From a virus, in the IMG/VR virus record IMGVR_UViG_3300034110_000180, positions 1-60,585 of that record: a stretch of DNA of 60,585 nucleotides. One strand, given 5' to 3'. Positions 1-6,713 of the stretch are shown here, piece after piece. Made by a program: the position numbers and the translations under genes. A model generated the notes under the pieces. The model was not told where the DNA came from, did no database searches, and saw only the letters and a program-made list of their open reading frames with translations. Each line of letters opens with the position of its first letter. Within the stretch, counting starts at the first letter, position 1.

Positions 1-131
1 AAGTCGAAGACAAGTACCGGCCATGCATCATGCTGGATTCAAAGTACGCTTACTTTGTTGCTGACACGCTCGAGGCGGCGAAAGAACATGTCTTGGTAAT
101 GCTTGCCGCAAACAAACTGGAGGGCGCATGA
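1..131 (+). CDS. KLEG-family small protein, 3' part (complete copy at 60356-60565)
   Basis: This is the downstream part of the 69-residue gene that begins at 60356; the start is cut by the window edge. The reading frame starts at base 3 and ends with the tail AANKLEGA at TGA 129-131. At base 25 this copy encodes Cys where the other end encodes Phe. The codons for KLEG supply the GGAGG ribosome binding site for the next gene, whose ATG (128) overlaps this stop as ATGA. Function unknown. Confidence 0.85.
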   Translation, partial: VEDKYRPCIMLDSKYAYFVADTLEAAKEHVLVMLAANKLEGA

Positions 132-151
132 GATGGGATAGCACATACAAA
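1..151. repeat. Left copy of the 151-bp terminal repeat
   Basis: These bases recur at 60435-60585 with a single difference: G at 25 against T at 60459. The two ends therefore overlap and the genome closes as a circle of about 60,434 bp. The difference changes Cys to Phe in the gene that spans the junction. A fixed-length assembly overlap of a circularly permuted genome is the simplest reading. A true short direct terminal repeat cannot be excluded from sequence alone. Confidence 0.95.
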
Positions 152-355
152 GGCATCAAGAACTACCTCAATTGGCACGACCTGCTGGATGACGAGGAGC
201 AACTGCTTGGCTACGTCAGGGAGAACACCGCCAACGGCGAGTTCATCGCCATGATCAACGAGGGTGGTATGCCCAATGAAAAGTTCGACAACCTCGAAGA
301 CGCCAAGGCTCACATCGTTGCGTACTACGTGACGCAGAAACTGGAGGACACATGA
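128..355 (+). CDS. KLEG-family small protein, 75 aa
   Basis: Short acidic protein of the tandem small-gene array. The C-terminal third reads FDNLEDAKAHIVAYYVTQKL, the family pattern: an aromatic residue, a short turn, then an Ala-rich helix ending in KLE. It starts four bases inside the previous gene (ATGA) with GGAGG seven bases upstream. Its own tail (KLEDT) encodes the GGAGG of the next gene. No enzyme motif or membrane segment is visible. The first codons are repeated at 60562-60585 because of the terminal overlap. Function unknown. Confidence 0.85.
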   Translation: MRWDSTYKGIKNYLNWHDLLDDEEQLLGYVRENTANGEFIAMINEGGMPNEKFDNLEDAKAHIVAYYVTQKLEDT

Positions 356-573
356 AAAAACTAACGTGGCGTGGGCAGGACTGCGTGGTGGTAAGCCCGA
401 TAGTAACTATGCGATGTCATGGTTGCTTGTTCGTCAACGCCGAGGACGATGAATGTCCGCACACCGACGAATCCGTTCCAATGAGCTGCGATTCAGATAA
501 CGACGTCATCTTCATCGAAGACACACCAGAGGCGCTGGCTGCTTATGCCGCGCAGAAACTGGAGGGCACATGA
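352..573 (+). CDS. KLEG-family small Cys-rich protein, 73 aa
   Basis: Array member with a cysteine pattern: CHGCLF near residues 23-28, then further Cys in DDECPH and MSCDSD. The spacing suggests a small zinc-binding or disulphide-linked fold, but this is inference. The tail AAYAAQKLEGT matches the family end. The start overlaps the previous stop as ATGA behind GGAGG, and the end encodes GGAGG for the next start at 570, so the genes are translationally coupled. Function unknown. Confidence 0.85.
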   Translation: MKKLTWRGQDCVVVSPIVTMRCHGCLFVNAEDDECPHTDESVPMSCDSDNDVIFIEDTPEALAAYAAQKLEGT

Positions 574-818
574 GAACCAAGATCAGGGTGGATAACAAGT
601 GGTACAGGCCAGTGCCTTGGCATGTCGATGGCGAATGTGACGGCTGCGTGTTCGATGGCAAAGATTGCATCAACGATTCGAGCAGCAAGTTCGCCGGCCT
701 ATGCGACGACGGCTGCGAGTTCTCCGGGATGATCTTCATCCGCAACACCAAAGAACACTTCGCTGAGTACGTGGCCAAGAAACTAGAAGGACCTGAGGAG
801 GACGACGATGAAGTTTGA
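570..818 (+). CDS. KLEG-family small Cys-rich protein, 82 aa
   Basis: Begins MRTKIRVDNKWYRPVPW, which resembles the start of the member at 60087 (GKRYWMVP) and of the broken member at 58560 (NKRWYLLVP). It has the cysteine set CDGCVF, KDC, LCDDGC. After KLEGP it carries an extra acidic tail EEDDDEV; the codons for EED and D contain GAGGAGG, the ribosome binding site for the gene at 808, which it overlaps by 11 bases. This is the one member where the KLEG tail has been extended and the binding site has moved with it. Function unknown. Confidence 0.85.
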   Translation: MRTKIRVDNKWYRPVPWHVDGECDGCVFDGKDCINDSSSKFAGLCDDGCEFSGMIFIRNTKEHFAEYVAKKLEGPEEDDDEV

Positions 819-1074
819 CTGGATGAACTGCGGCTCAGGGTACTACCGGTGTTCCACCACCAAGCCGGTGCAGATCAAGTCATTCACCCAAGGCCTATAC
901 AAGGTCCAAGACATGGGCTACGTCATGCCGAAAGATGGTCGGTACATGGCATGCGTATACGGAAGCGTCAACCCGACCATACCGGGCGAGTACTTCGACA
1001 ACATCGATGAGGCCAAGGCCTATGTCGAGGAGCATGCCCTTGCTGGCATAGCGATCAACAAATTAACGAGGTGA
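808..1074 (+). CDS. KLEG-family-related small protein, 88 aa
   Basis: Contains the family's C-terminal block in a variant form: YFDNIDEAKAYVEEHALAGI, ending INKLTR rather than KLEG. This matches the missing need for an embedded binding site: the next gene lies 13 bases downstream with its own GGAG between the two. Start ATG 808 is preceded by GAGGAGG inside the previous gene. Function unknown; relationship to the array is clear from the C-terminal half only. Confidence 0.8.
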   Translation: MKFDWMNCGSGYYRCSTTKPVQIKSFTQGLYKVQDMGYVMPKDGRYMACVYGSVNPTIPGEYFDNIDEAKAYVEEHALAGIAINKLTR

Positions 1075-1087
1075 CCGAGGAGAGATT

Positions 1088-1285
1088 ATGTACACGATTG
1101 AAGAAATGAAGGCTACCCAAGCAAACGCAGGCAAGCCCGGGTTCAATGAGTATGGCGTGCCACTTCACGCATGCAACGGCTACCGCCACGACGAACACTA
1201 CTGGGAACACATCCGAACAGTCGTGAAGAACCACTCCGCGCACTACTGGGCCTACATCCGAGCGATCAACAAGCTAACACGTTGA
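1088..1285 (+). CDS. Small hypothetical protein ending in INKLTR, 65 aa
   Basis: Preceded by GGAG at about eight bases. The protein is rich in His, Tyr and Trp in its second half and ends AINKLTR, exactly as the previous protein does, so the two share a tail and probably an origin. It is the last member of the array before the 151-base gap that leads to the AAA+ ATPase gene. Function unknown. Confidence 0.75.
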   Translation: MYTIEEMKATQANAGKPGFNEYGVPLHACNGYRHDEHYWEHIRTVVKNHSAHYWAYIRAINKLTR

Positions 1286-1436
1286 CGTGTGGCGGTGTAA
1301 GCCTCACGTAAGGCACATACACACAATACGGCTTAGGCCACAACAAGAATTCAGGCTACCCCATCGTTCCAGCGTCACGCTTGGGGGCAGGCATCCAGAC
1401 GCAACACAACCATTCTTCAACACACAAGGAAACACC
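1286..1436 (+). other. Leader region of the AAA+ ATPase gene
   Basis: Non-coding 151 bases. An open frame continues upstream of the ATPase start, but it has no ribosome binding site and no resemblance to the family, so I treat the stretch as untranslated. It contains GGCACATACACACAATAC (from 1313), a copy of the CATACACAC motif seen in several intergenic regions near the divergent gap. No clear sigma70 promoter or terminator is visible. Confidence 0.4.
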
Positions 1437-2435
1437 ATGCGTTACAGCAACATCAAAACATCCGTGCTCTCTCAGTTCCAAGTCGACGGCGGCAATGCCG
1501 TCGTGCCCTTCATCCTCGGCGCTCCCGGCGGTGGCAAATCAGCCTGTGCTCGTGACATTGTCCAGTCCCTCGGCATCGAGAACGTGGTCGAGTTCACCGC
1601 GTCACTGCGTGACCCTGTCGACGTGCTGGGTGTGCCGGATATCTCCGGCGAGTACACACGCTGGGTTCCACCTGCAGAGTTCTACCAACTGCGCGAGGGT
1701 ACTGGGCGCTCAGCACTCATTCTGGAGGAGTTGTCCGATGCACCTGTGCCCATGCAGAACGCGCTGTGCGGCGTCATCTACGACCGCCGTGCTGGCAACC
1801 TCAAGTTGTCTGACGAGCTGTTCATCATCGCCACGGGCAACCGCACCGAGGACAAGTCCGGGGCCAACCGCATCACATCCAAGCTGGCCAACCGCACACG
1901 GCGCTTCGACTTCCAAGAGAACATCGACGACTGGACCGAGTGGGCGCTGGACAAGGACATTGACCCTGTGCTGATTCAGTTCCTGCGCTTCCGTCCCGGC
2001 TTGCTGTCTGACTTCTCTGCTGACCGCTTCGCCAATCCCACGCCACGTGCATGGGAGCGCGTCAACCTGATCCCCAAGGCGCTCGACAACGGCCTGTTCT
2101 TCGACAACTGTGCTGGTGAGGTCGGTGAGGGTGCAGCTGCTGAGTACACAGGCTTCAAGCGTATCTACGAATCGCTGCCTGACGTTGACTCCATCTTGCT
2201 CGACCCAGCCAATGCCGACGTGCCTCAAGACCCTGCAACGCTGTACGCCCTGACCGGCGCGCTGGCTCGCAAGTCCACCAAGGACAACTTCGACCGCGTG
2301 TCCAAGTACCTGTCACGCATGTCGCCAGAGTTCAATGTCATGGCCACCAAGGACGCGATCAAGTTGCAACCAGCCGTGAAGCATTCAAGAGCCTTCGTGG
2401 AATGGGCGTCCAAACATGCCGAGGTATTGATGTAA
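1437..2435 (+). CDS. MoxR-type AAA+ ATPase, 332 aa
   Basis: Walker A GAPGGGKS at residues 28-35, Walker B LILEE around 94-98, and a sensor region IIATGNRTED. A downstream AAA lid follows. This is the layout of MoxR/CobS-like AAA+ proteins, which remodel partner proteins, usually together with a VWA-domain partner. The start is chosen at MRYSNIKTSV because it follows AAGGA and because homologous sequence begins there; the frame is open further upstream. The VWA/metallopeptidase partner is at 6714 and a helical candidate third component at 4497. An HNH endonuclease gene sits 37 bases downstream, probably a later insertion. Some annotation would call this CobS-like; cobalamin synthesis is unlikely here. 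Confidence 0.85.
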   Translation: MRYSNIKTSVLSQFQVDGGNAVVPFILGAPGGGKSACARDIVQSLGIENVVEFTASLRDPVDVLGVPDISGEYTRWVPPAEFYQLREGTGRSALILEELSDAPVPMQNALCGVIYDRRAGNLKLSDELFIIATGNRTEDKSGANRITSKLANRTRRFDFQENIDDWTEWALDKDIDPVLIQFLRFRPGLLSDFSADRFANPTPRAWERVNLIPKALDNGLFFDNCAGEVGEGAAAEYTGFKRIYESLPDVDSILLDPANADVPQDPATLYALTGALARKSTKDNFDRVSKYLSRMSPEFNVMATKDAIKLQPAVKHSRAFVEWASKHAEVLM

Positions 2436-2437
2436 AA

Positions 2438-2472
2438 CTCTGCTACAATGTGCTGACATTTTAGGAGTTCCT
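2438..2472 (+). promoter_or_regulatory. Possible extended -10 promoter for the HNH gene
   Basis: TGCTACAAT at 2441-2449 matches an extended -10 element (TGnTATAAT with one change). No good -35 lies 16-18 bases upstream. A TTTTAGGAG binding site then precedes ATG 2473. A private promoter would fit a mobile endonuclease gene inserted between phage genes. Confidence 0.4.
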
Positions 2473-3111
2473 ATGAAGAAGCGCATTGATATGACCGGCA
2501 TGCAGTTCGGCAGGCTCACAGTTCTTTCCCATGCGGGAAAAGATAAACACGGCAACGCGTTGTGGGTCTGTCGCTGCGAGTGCGGTACAGAGAAAACATC
2601 CAATGGAGCAATGCTCCGCCAAGGCAAGGCAGTAAGTTGCGGCTGTTTGCATAGCGAGATCACATCCAAGCGCATGAAAGTGGAAGCTGTAAAGCACGGC
2701 ATGCACAACACGCCAACCTACTACTCATGGCAGAACATGATGACCAGATGCAACAACCCCAACTTCAAGCAGTACAAAGACTACGGAGGTAGGGGCATCA
2801 AGGTGTGCGAACGATGGCACGAGTTTGCCAAGTTCTACGAAGACATGGGAACGAAACCAGAAGACGCATCACTAGATCGCAAAGACAACGAGGGTGACTA
2901 CACACCTGATAACTGTCGGTGGGCTACTCAAGAGGAGCAACTGTACAACCGAAGATCAACCATTGAATGGGGCGGCAAGACGCTGCTCGAATGGCACAAG
3001 GAAACTGGCATGAACTACTACACCATGTATTCTCGAATCAAACGCTATGGCAACTTGTTCCCACCCCAACTAGAGGGTCTTGGCCGTGCAAAGGCCACGC
3101 ACTTTAAGTAA
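2473..3111 (+). CDS. AP2/HNH-type homing endonuclease, 212 aa
   Basis: N-terminal zinc-binding segment with CRCECG and VSCGC, then the block SWQNMMTRCNN, a YGGRGIKVCERW motif, LDRKDNEGDYTPDNCRWAT and EEQLYNRRST. This series of motifs is typical of phage and phage-borne AP2/HNH homing endonucleases, free-standing genes that cut intron-less or insert-less alleles. It lies directly downstream of the AAA+ ATPase gene. A paralogue at 7832 lies directly downstream of the partner VWA gene, and the two share a 29-base identical stretch (2785-2813 and 8117-8145). AT content is higher than in the neighbours, which supports acquisition. Confidence 0.85.
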   Translation: MKKRIDMTGMQFGRLTVLSHAGKDKHGNALWVCRCECGTEKTSNGAMLRQGKAVSCGCLHSEITSKRMKVEAVKHGMHNTPTYYSWQNMMTRCNNPNFKQYKDYGGRGIKVCERWHEFAKFYEDMGTKPEDASLDRKDNEGDYTPDNCRWATQEEQLYNRRSTIEWGGKTLLEWHKETGMNYYTMYSRIKRYGNLFPPQLEGLGRAKATHFK

Positions 3112-3114
3112 CCC

Positions 3115-3417
3115 ATGAGCCGCATCTACTCCAACTACAGATGGGAGAAACCCGGTCGCAAGGGTGACCGGTATCTCTACAAACGCGACTGGGTGATTAC
3201 GTTCCACAGCGGCATCGAGGCTCGACGAGAAGAGCAGGTCATAGCTACCGTCACCTACGACGACAACTCCAAGTCACCGCACTGGGGCAAGTGGCACGTC
3301 AACATCGGCGCTCAGACCCCTGAGCTCTACGCACTGGCAGTGTCGGACATACCCAAGTTCAGCAGCAAGGACGACGCCATCGCATGGACCACAGCAATGG
3401 TGAGGCTAAGCATATGA
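3115..3417 (+). CDS. Small hypothetical protein, 100 aa
   Basis: Follows the homing endonuclease stop by three bases. It is basic and rich in Tyr and Trp at the start (YSNYRWEKPGRKGDRYLYKR) and ends KFSSKDDAIAWTTAMVRLSI, which has the aromatic-turn-Ala-helix shape of the KLEG array proteins without the KLEG letters. The next gene starts inside its stop (ATGA at 3414). Function unknown. Confidence 0.75.
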   Translation: MSRIYSNYRWEKPGRKGDRYLYKRDWVITFHSGIEARREEQVIATVTYDDNSKSPHWGKWHVNIGAQTPELYALAVSDIPKFSSKDDAIAWTTAMVRLSI

Positions 3418-3698
3418 AGATCACAGACCTCAAATGGACGACCAACAACGACGGCGAGACGTGGACGCTAACCGGATACGTCAACCCGACGTCAGACAGT
3501 CGGTCCTTCACTACTACCCGCAGGCTGTTTGAAATCCAATACCTTGGGCGCACGAGAGTCGCCTTCGGTGGTGGACACGAACGCTGGCAGGTCTACGACC
3601 GCCGCTACTGGGTTGACGACCCACACGACCCGCCCGAGTTCAGTGACCTCGATGTGGCCAAGGCTTGGGTGGAGGTTGTAGTAAGGATTGACCAATGA
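3414..3698 (+). CDS. Small hypothetical protein, 94 aa
   Basis: Start MKITDLKW overlaps the previous stop as ATGA. The beta-rich N-terminal part contains repeated Trp and Thr, and the end EFSDLDVAKAWVEVVVRIDQ resembles the ends of its two neighbours, so 3115, 3414 and 3695 look like a local tandem duplication related to the KLEG family. The next gene again starts at the stop (ATGA 3695). Function unknown. Confidence 0.75.
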   Translation: MKITDLKWTTNNDGETWTLTGYVNPTSDSRSFTTTRRLFEIQYLGRTRVAFGGGHERWQVYDRRYWVDDPHDPPEFSDLDVAKAWVEVVVRIDQ

Positions 3699-3964
3699 AA
3701 TACGTCTGGGAAACCGAGGCGCTGCCTCGCCACATCGAAGATGACGGCAAGACTGTATGGCAGGAACACTGGCACCTCAAGCAGTGTCTGTCTAAAAACG
3801 ATGGCTCCGTCTTCGACTACAAGATCACTGTATGTTGGGTAACCAAGATCGGTGATCGCAAGTGGGCATGCCACTTCGTCAACAGCAAGGGTGAGGGTGG
3901 AACATTCCGATCCCTCAAAGCAGCCAAGGCATACGCCACGGCAATCATCACACTGGAGCAATGA
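3695..3964 (+). CDS. Small hypothetical protein, 89 aa
   Basis: Third member of the local trio. It begins MKYVWETEALPRHIEDDGK and ends TFRSLKAAKAYATAIITLEQ, the same C-terminal pattern as its neighbours. The codons for LEQ contain GGAG, which serves the next gene at 3966. No recognisable enzyme motif. Function unknown. Confidence 0.75.
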   Translation: MKYVWETEALPRHIEDDGKTVWQEHWHLKQCLSKNDGSVFDYKITVCWVTKIGDRKWACHFVNSKGEGGTFRSLKAAKAYATAIITLEQ

Positions 3965-3965
3965 C

Positions 3966-4484
3966 ATGGCAACACCAAAGAAAGTCGAGCTTGGAGAACC
4001 AACCCAGCTTCGCAGAGCAACTGTTCATGAGATCGCAGACAAGCTCAAGGATGCGTTTGTAGTCGTGGCCACCGAACGGGCTGACCGCACAGAAGCGGAG
4101 GCTGTCGTTGGTGAAATCATCCGTGACCTTGAGGTACAGAAGCGCGAAGTCACCATGAAACTGCTAGGCCTCGACAATCGTTGGGGTAAGTGGGAGGTCG
4201 ACCACTGCAATGGGAGAACATCCCCAACCACTGACTACCTTGCAAGTGAAGGGCGTGATTTGGTTAAGGCGTGGGTTAACGAGGCGGTCAAGGAAGTCTT
4301 CACCGCCGACGCCAAGGACAAGTTTATGAAGGAGTGCAAGAAGGCGATACTCAACGAGCTCAAAAACGTTAGCGGCAGTTACAAGACTCGCGAGTACGTA
4401 GAGTCTTTGGTGTCAGACATACGCACGGCACTGGTAAACGAAGCAGCCAAAGAACTACGAGCTGAGCTCGGATTACTCAACTAA
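3966..4484 (+). CDS. Hypothetical helical protein, 172 aa
   Basis: Starts MATPKKVELG behind GGAGCAATGAC. The frame is open upstream, but the overlap with the previous gene and the binding site favour this start. It is highly charged and helix-rich, with no Cys cluster or membrane segment; residues 1-65 and 95-172 look like coiled or bundled helices. It lies between the AAA+ ATPase and the helical gene at 4497, so it may belong to the same module. Function unknown. Confidence 0.75.
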   Translation: MATPKKVELGEPTQLRRATVHEIADKLKDAFVVVATERADRTEAEAVVGEIIRDLEVQKREVTMKLLGLDNRWGKWEVDHCNGRTSPTTDYLASEGRDLVKAWVNEAVKEVFTADAKDKFMKECKKAILNELKNVSGSYKTREYVESLVSDIRTALVNEAAKELRAELGLLN

Positions 4485-4496
4485 AGGAGCAATGAC

Positions 4497-5369
4497 ATGA
4501 CACACACCAAACTCTCAGACAAGGCAGTCCTCGTCAAGCTGACACTTCGACGTGCAGCACTCACCAAGCGGGACCATGGACTTACAGCAACCTTACAACA
4601 GCAGGAGAACGACACCAGCCTCACTGTGCTGACCAAGCTGTTCCGCAACAAAGAGTCGGCCATCAACCAGATCATGGCCAAGTACGGCGAGGTCTACGCG
4701 TACCACAAGAAGCACACCCTGCCCTACGTTGACGCTGGCCCACGCATCCTGCCAAACGAGATGTACTTCGAGTACACACAGGAGATGAAGCATCGCATCG
4801 CTTCGGTGGACGTTCTGCTCGACACATACATGCCCATGTATGACCAGCTTGTGCTGGACGACGTGACGTACCGCAACAGCGGCAGTGCAGCTGGCCGAGC
4901 CAGCGTGGATGAGTACCCCACTGCTGAGAACTTCCGGTTGTCCATGTCTGCCGAGTTGCGCTTCCAGCCCATGCCCGATGCGTCGCACTTCCTGTTCGAC
5001 CTGAGCGAGGACGACGTTGCATCCTTCAAGCGTGCCGAGGAAGAAGCCGCAGCTGCTGCCAACTCCGATGCAATCAACCGCATGCTCAAACCAATGGCAG
5101 CTCTTGTGACCAAGCTCAAGGACTACCAAGGCGGCCAGAAGGAACGCTTCCACAACAGCCTCATCGACAACGTGATCGAAGGGTGCGACATGGCCAAGCG
5201 ACTGGCGATCAACCCCACGCCTGAGCTGCTGGCTGAGATCGAGGGCATCAAGTCACTGGCTGGCTCCATTCTCGACACGGTCGAGGTGGTCAAGGGTTCT
5301 GCCAATGCACGAGCCAAGGCCAAGGCAGACCTCGATGCTGTGGCTAACAAACTGGCCGGGTTCTACTGA
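4497..5369 (+). CDS. Helical protein of the MoxR-VWA cassette, possibly DUF3150-like, 290 aa
   Basis: Almost entirely helical, with an acidic Ala-rich stretch (AEEEAAAAANSDA) and a C-terminal block RFHNSLIDNVIEGCDMAKRL that resembles the end of DUF3150-type proteins. Such proteins are often encoded between a MoxR/CobS-like ATPase and a VWA protein, as here (ATPase 1437, VWA 6714). The family assignment is my recollection of shape and context, not a database match. It begins behind AAAGGAG. Its likely role is an adaptor or structural partner of the ATPase-VWA pair; this is inference. Confidence 0.65.
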   Translation: MTHTKLSDKAVLVKLTLRRAALTKRDHGLTATLQQQENDTSLTVLTKLFRNKESAINQIMAKYGEVYAYHKKHTLPYVDAGPRILPNEMYFEYTQEMKHRIASVDVLLDTYMPMYDQLVLDDVTYRNSGSAAGRASVDEYPTAENFRLSMSAELRFQPMPDASHFLFDLSEDDVASFKRAEEEAAAAANSDAINRMLKPMAALVTKLKDYQGGQKERFHNSLIDNVIEGCDMAKRLAINPTPELLAEIEGIKSLAGSILDTVEVVKGSANARAKAKADLDAVANKLAGFY

Positions 5370-5378
5370 AAGACAACC

Positions 5379-5732
5379 ATGAAAATCAAAACAAGTGAAC
5401 TGACAGGTGCCGCCCTTGATTGGGCGGTGGCGAAGTGCGAGGGAGGGGCTATCCGTACAGAGCACGGGGTATTCCTCAACCAAGGCGATGGGTACGACTA
5501 CTACACCCCATCAACCGACTGGGCACAAGGCGGGCCGATCATTGAGCGTGAAAGCATGGGCATCTGGATGTACCAATGGAACGAGCAAGGCGAGGCCGAG
5601 CAGGGCTGGTATGCCGAGGATAAGGATGGCGACCATGTGCAGACAGGGCCGACACCCCTGATCGCCGCCATGCGGTGCTATGTTGCCAGTAAGCTGGGCG
5701 ATGAAGTCGATGTGCCGGAGGAGCTGACATGA
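5379..5732 (+). CDS. Hypothetical protein, 117 aa
   Basis: Begins MKIKTSELTGAALDWAVAKC, the recognisable start of a widespread small phage protein family (often seen as KVSELTGAALDWAVAKCEG). The middle has paired Tyr and Trp residues (YDYYTPSTDWAQGGPIIERE), and the end is PLIAAMRCYVASKLGDEVDV. Biochemical role not known. The codons for PEEL contain GGAGGAG, the binding site of the next small gene, whose ATG overlaps the stop. Confidence 0.8.
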   Translation: MKIKTSELTGAALDWAVAKCEGGAIRTEHGVFLNQGDGYDYYTPSTDWAQGGPIIERESMGIWMYQWNEQGEAEQGWYAEDKDGDHVQTGPTPLIAAMRCYVASKLGDEVDVPEELT

Positions 5733-5836
5733 CCTACACACTCTGGCGCTACTGCCCACGAACAGGGTTCCGCGAGACGCTCAACTTCGACGGGCCACTT
5801 AACAACAAACCAAAAGGATGGAGGATCGCCAGATGA
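5729..5836 (+). CDS. Very small hypothetical protein, 35 aa
   Basis: Starts as ATGA overlapping the previous stop with GGAGGAGCTGAC just upstream, and ends at TGA 5834-5836, which overlaps the next ATG at 5833. The peptide begins MTYTLWRYCPRTGFRETLNF and is basic. The overlaps at both ends and the good binding site are the evidence that it is translated. Function unknown. Confidence 0.6.
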   Translation: MTYTLWRYCPRTGFRETLNFDGPLNNKPKGWRIAR

Positions 5837-6030
5837 ACTTCTCTGACCTCGAGTACATCCTGATGGTCGCAGTAGCTGTGCTGCTGTGGCGTAACTCAGA
5901 CGTCAAGCGCTGGGGTGAGCGTGAAGAACGCAGAGCCAACAAGTACGCCAACTGGCTGGTTGGCGTGTACGAAAACAAAGGGAAGATCGTCCTCAAGGAC
6001 GACTCCTACTACTTCGAGGAGAAGACATGA
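5833..6030 (+). CDS. Small single-pass membrane protein, 65 aa
   Basis: Short N-terminus then one hydrophobic helix (about residues 8-18, YILMVAVAVLLW), followed by a charged Arg/Glu-rich segment (KRWGEREERRANKYANW) and an acidic end. It starts at MNFSDLEY, the ATGA overlap with the previous gene, behind GGAGG. A phage inner-membrane peptide of unknown role. Confidence 0.7.
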   Translation: MNFSDLEYILMVAVAVLLWRNSDVKRWGEREERRANKYANWLVGVYENKGKIVLKDDSYYFEEKT

Positions 6031-6563
6031 ACAGCAATGAACGGGGCCGTATCACCGGCATGCCGGGCACCACAACGACTGTGATGCTGCACCCACAACG
6101 ACTGGGTGCAAGGATGCGTAACAGCATCATCCGGCAACTGGAAAATCGAGCCATCACTGGCGACTGGCAGTCTAAGTCAGCTCAGCTTGCCACGGCATTG
6201 GCTGCCAAGTACGGGCTGCGGGTCAGCAACAACCACTGGACCGGCATGCGAGTCCTCGGCATCACCGAGGGCGCTGGGCCACTGGTGGCTGAGATTGTGC
6301 GAGCCGACTACACCGCTTGGATACTGGAGAGCCCCGGCTATAGTTCCAACCACTACTACAAAGACCGTGCGACGCAATCAATTGCCGACGCCAACGAACT
6401 CAACCCGGACTTCTTCGTCAGCTTGTTCGACAAAGAGTCCATCCGTAAGGTTACAGAAATCTTGGCGGATCATACTTCGCAGGAACTCAAAGACAAAGCG
6501 AAGCACGTGGCCGACCTGCTCAGAGGCACTGAGCCAATCGAAATCACAACTTTTCAGGAGTAA
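6027..6563 (+). CDS. Hypothetical protein, 178 aa
   Basis: Start ATG overlaps the previous stop (ATGA) behind GGAGAAG. The protein has a basic N-terminal part (RLGARMRNSIIRQLENRA) and a mixed alpha/beta body. I see no catalytic motif. Within the MoxR-VWA region it is one of several genes between the ATPase and the VWA protein. Function unknown. Confidence 0.75.
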   Translation: MNSNERGRITGMPGTTTTVMLHPQRLGARMRNSIIRQLENRAITGDWQSKSAQLATALAAKYGLRVSNNHWTGMRVLGITEGAGPLVAEIVRADYTAWILESPGYSSNHYYKDRATQSIADANELNPDFFVSLFDKESIRKVTEILADHTSQELKDKAKHVADLLRGTEPIEITTFQE

Positions 6564-6566
6564 GAC

Positions 6567-6710
6567 GTGACAGCAGCAACATATGTGTGGGGAATTTTCG
6601 GGTTCATTGGGGCGTTTCAGATTGCCGAAGGTAACAACGCGGCGGCGTTTATCTGCGGTTCAATTTCCTTCGTCGCCCTTATCGTCGCACTCTCACAAAC
6701 CAAGGAGTAA
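6567..6710 (+). CDS. Two-helix membrane peptide, 47 aa, GTG start
   Basis: GTG at 6567 follows CAGGAGTAAGAC. The peptide has two hydrophobic segments (YVWGIFGFIGAFQIA and AAFICGSISFVALIVAL) separated by a short polar turn EGNNA, then SQTKE. It ends three bases before the VWA gene, and its last codons carry the AAGGAG used by that gene. Probably an inner-membrane hairpin peptide; role unknown. Confidence 0.6.
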   Translation: MTAATYVWGIFGFIGAFQIAEGNNAAAFICGSISFVALIVALSQTKE

Positions 6711-6713
6711 ATC

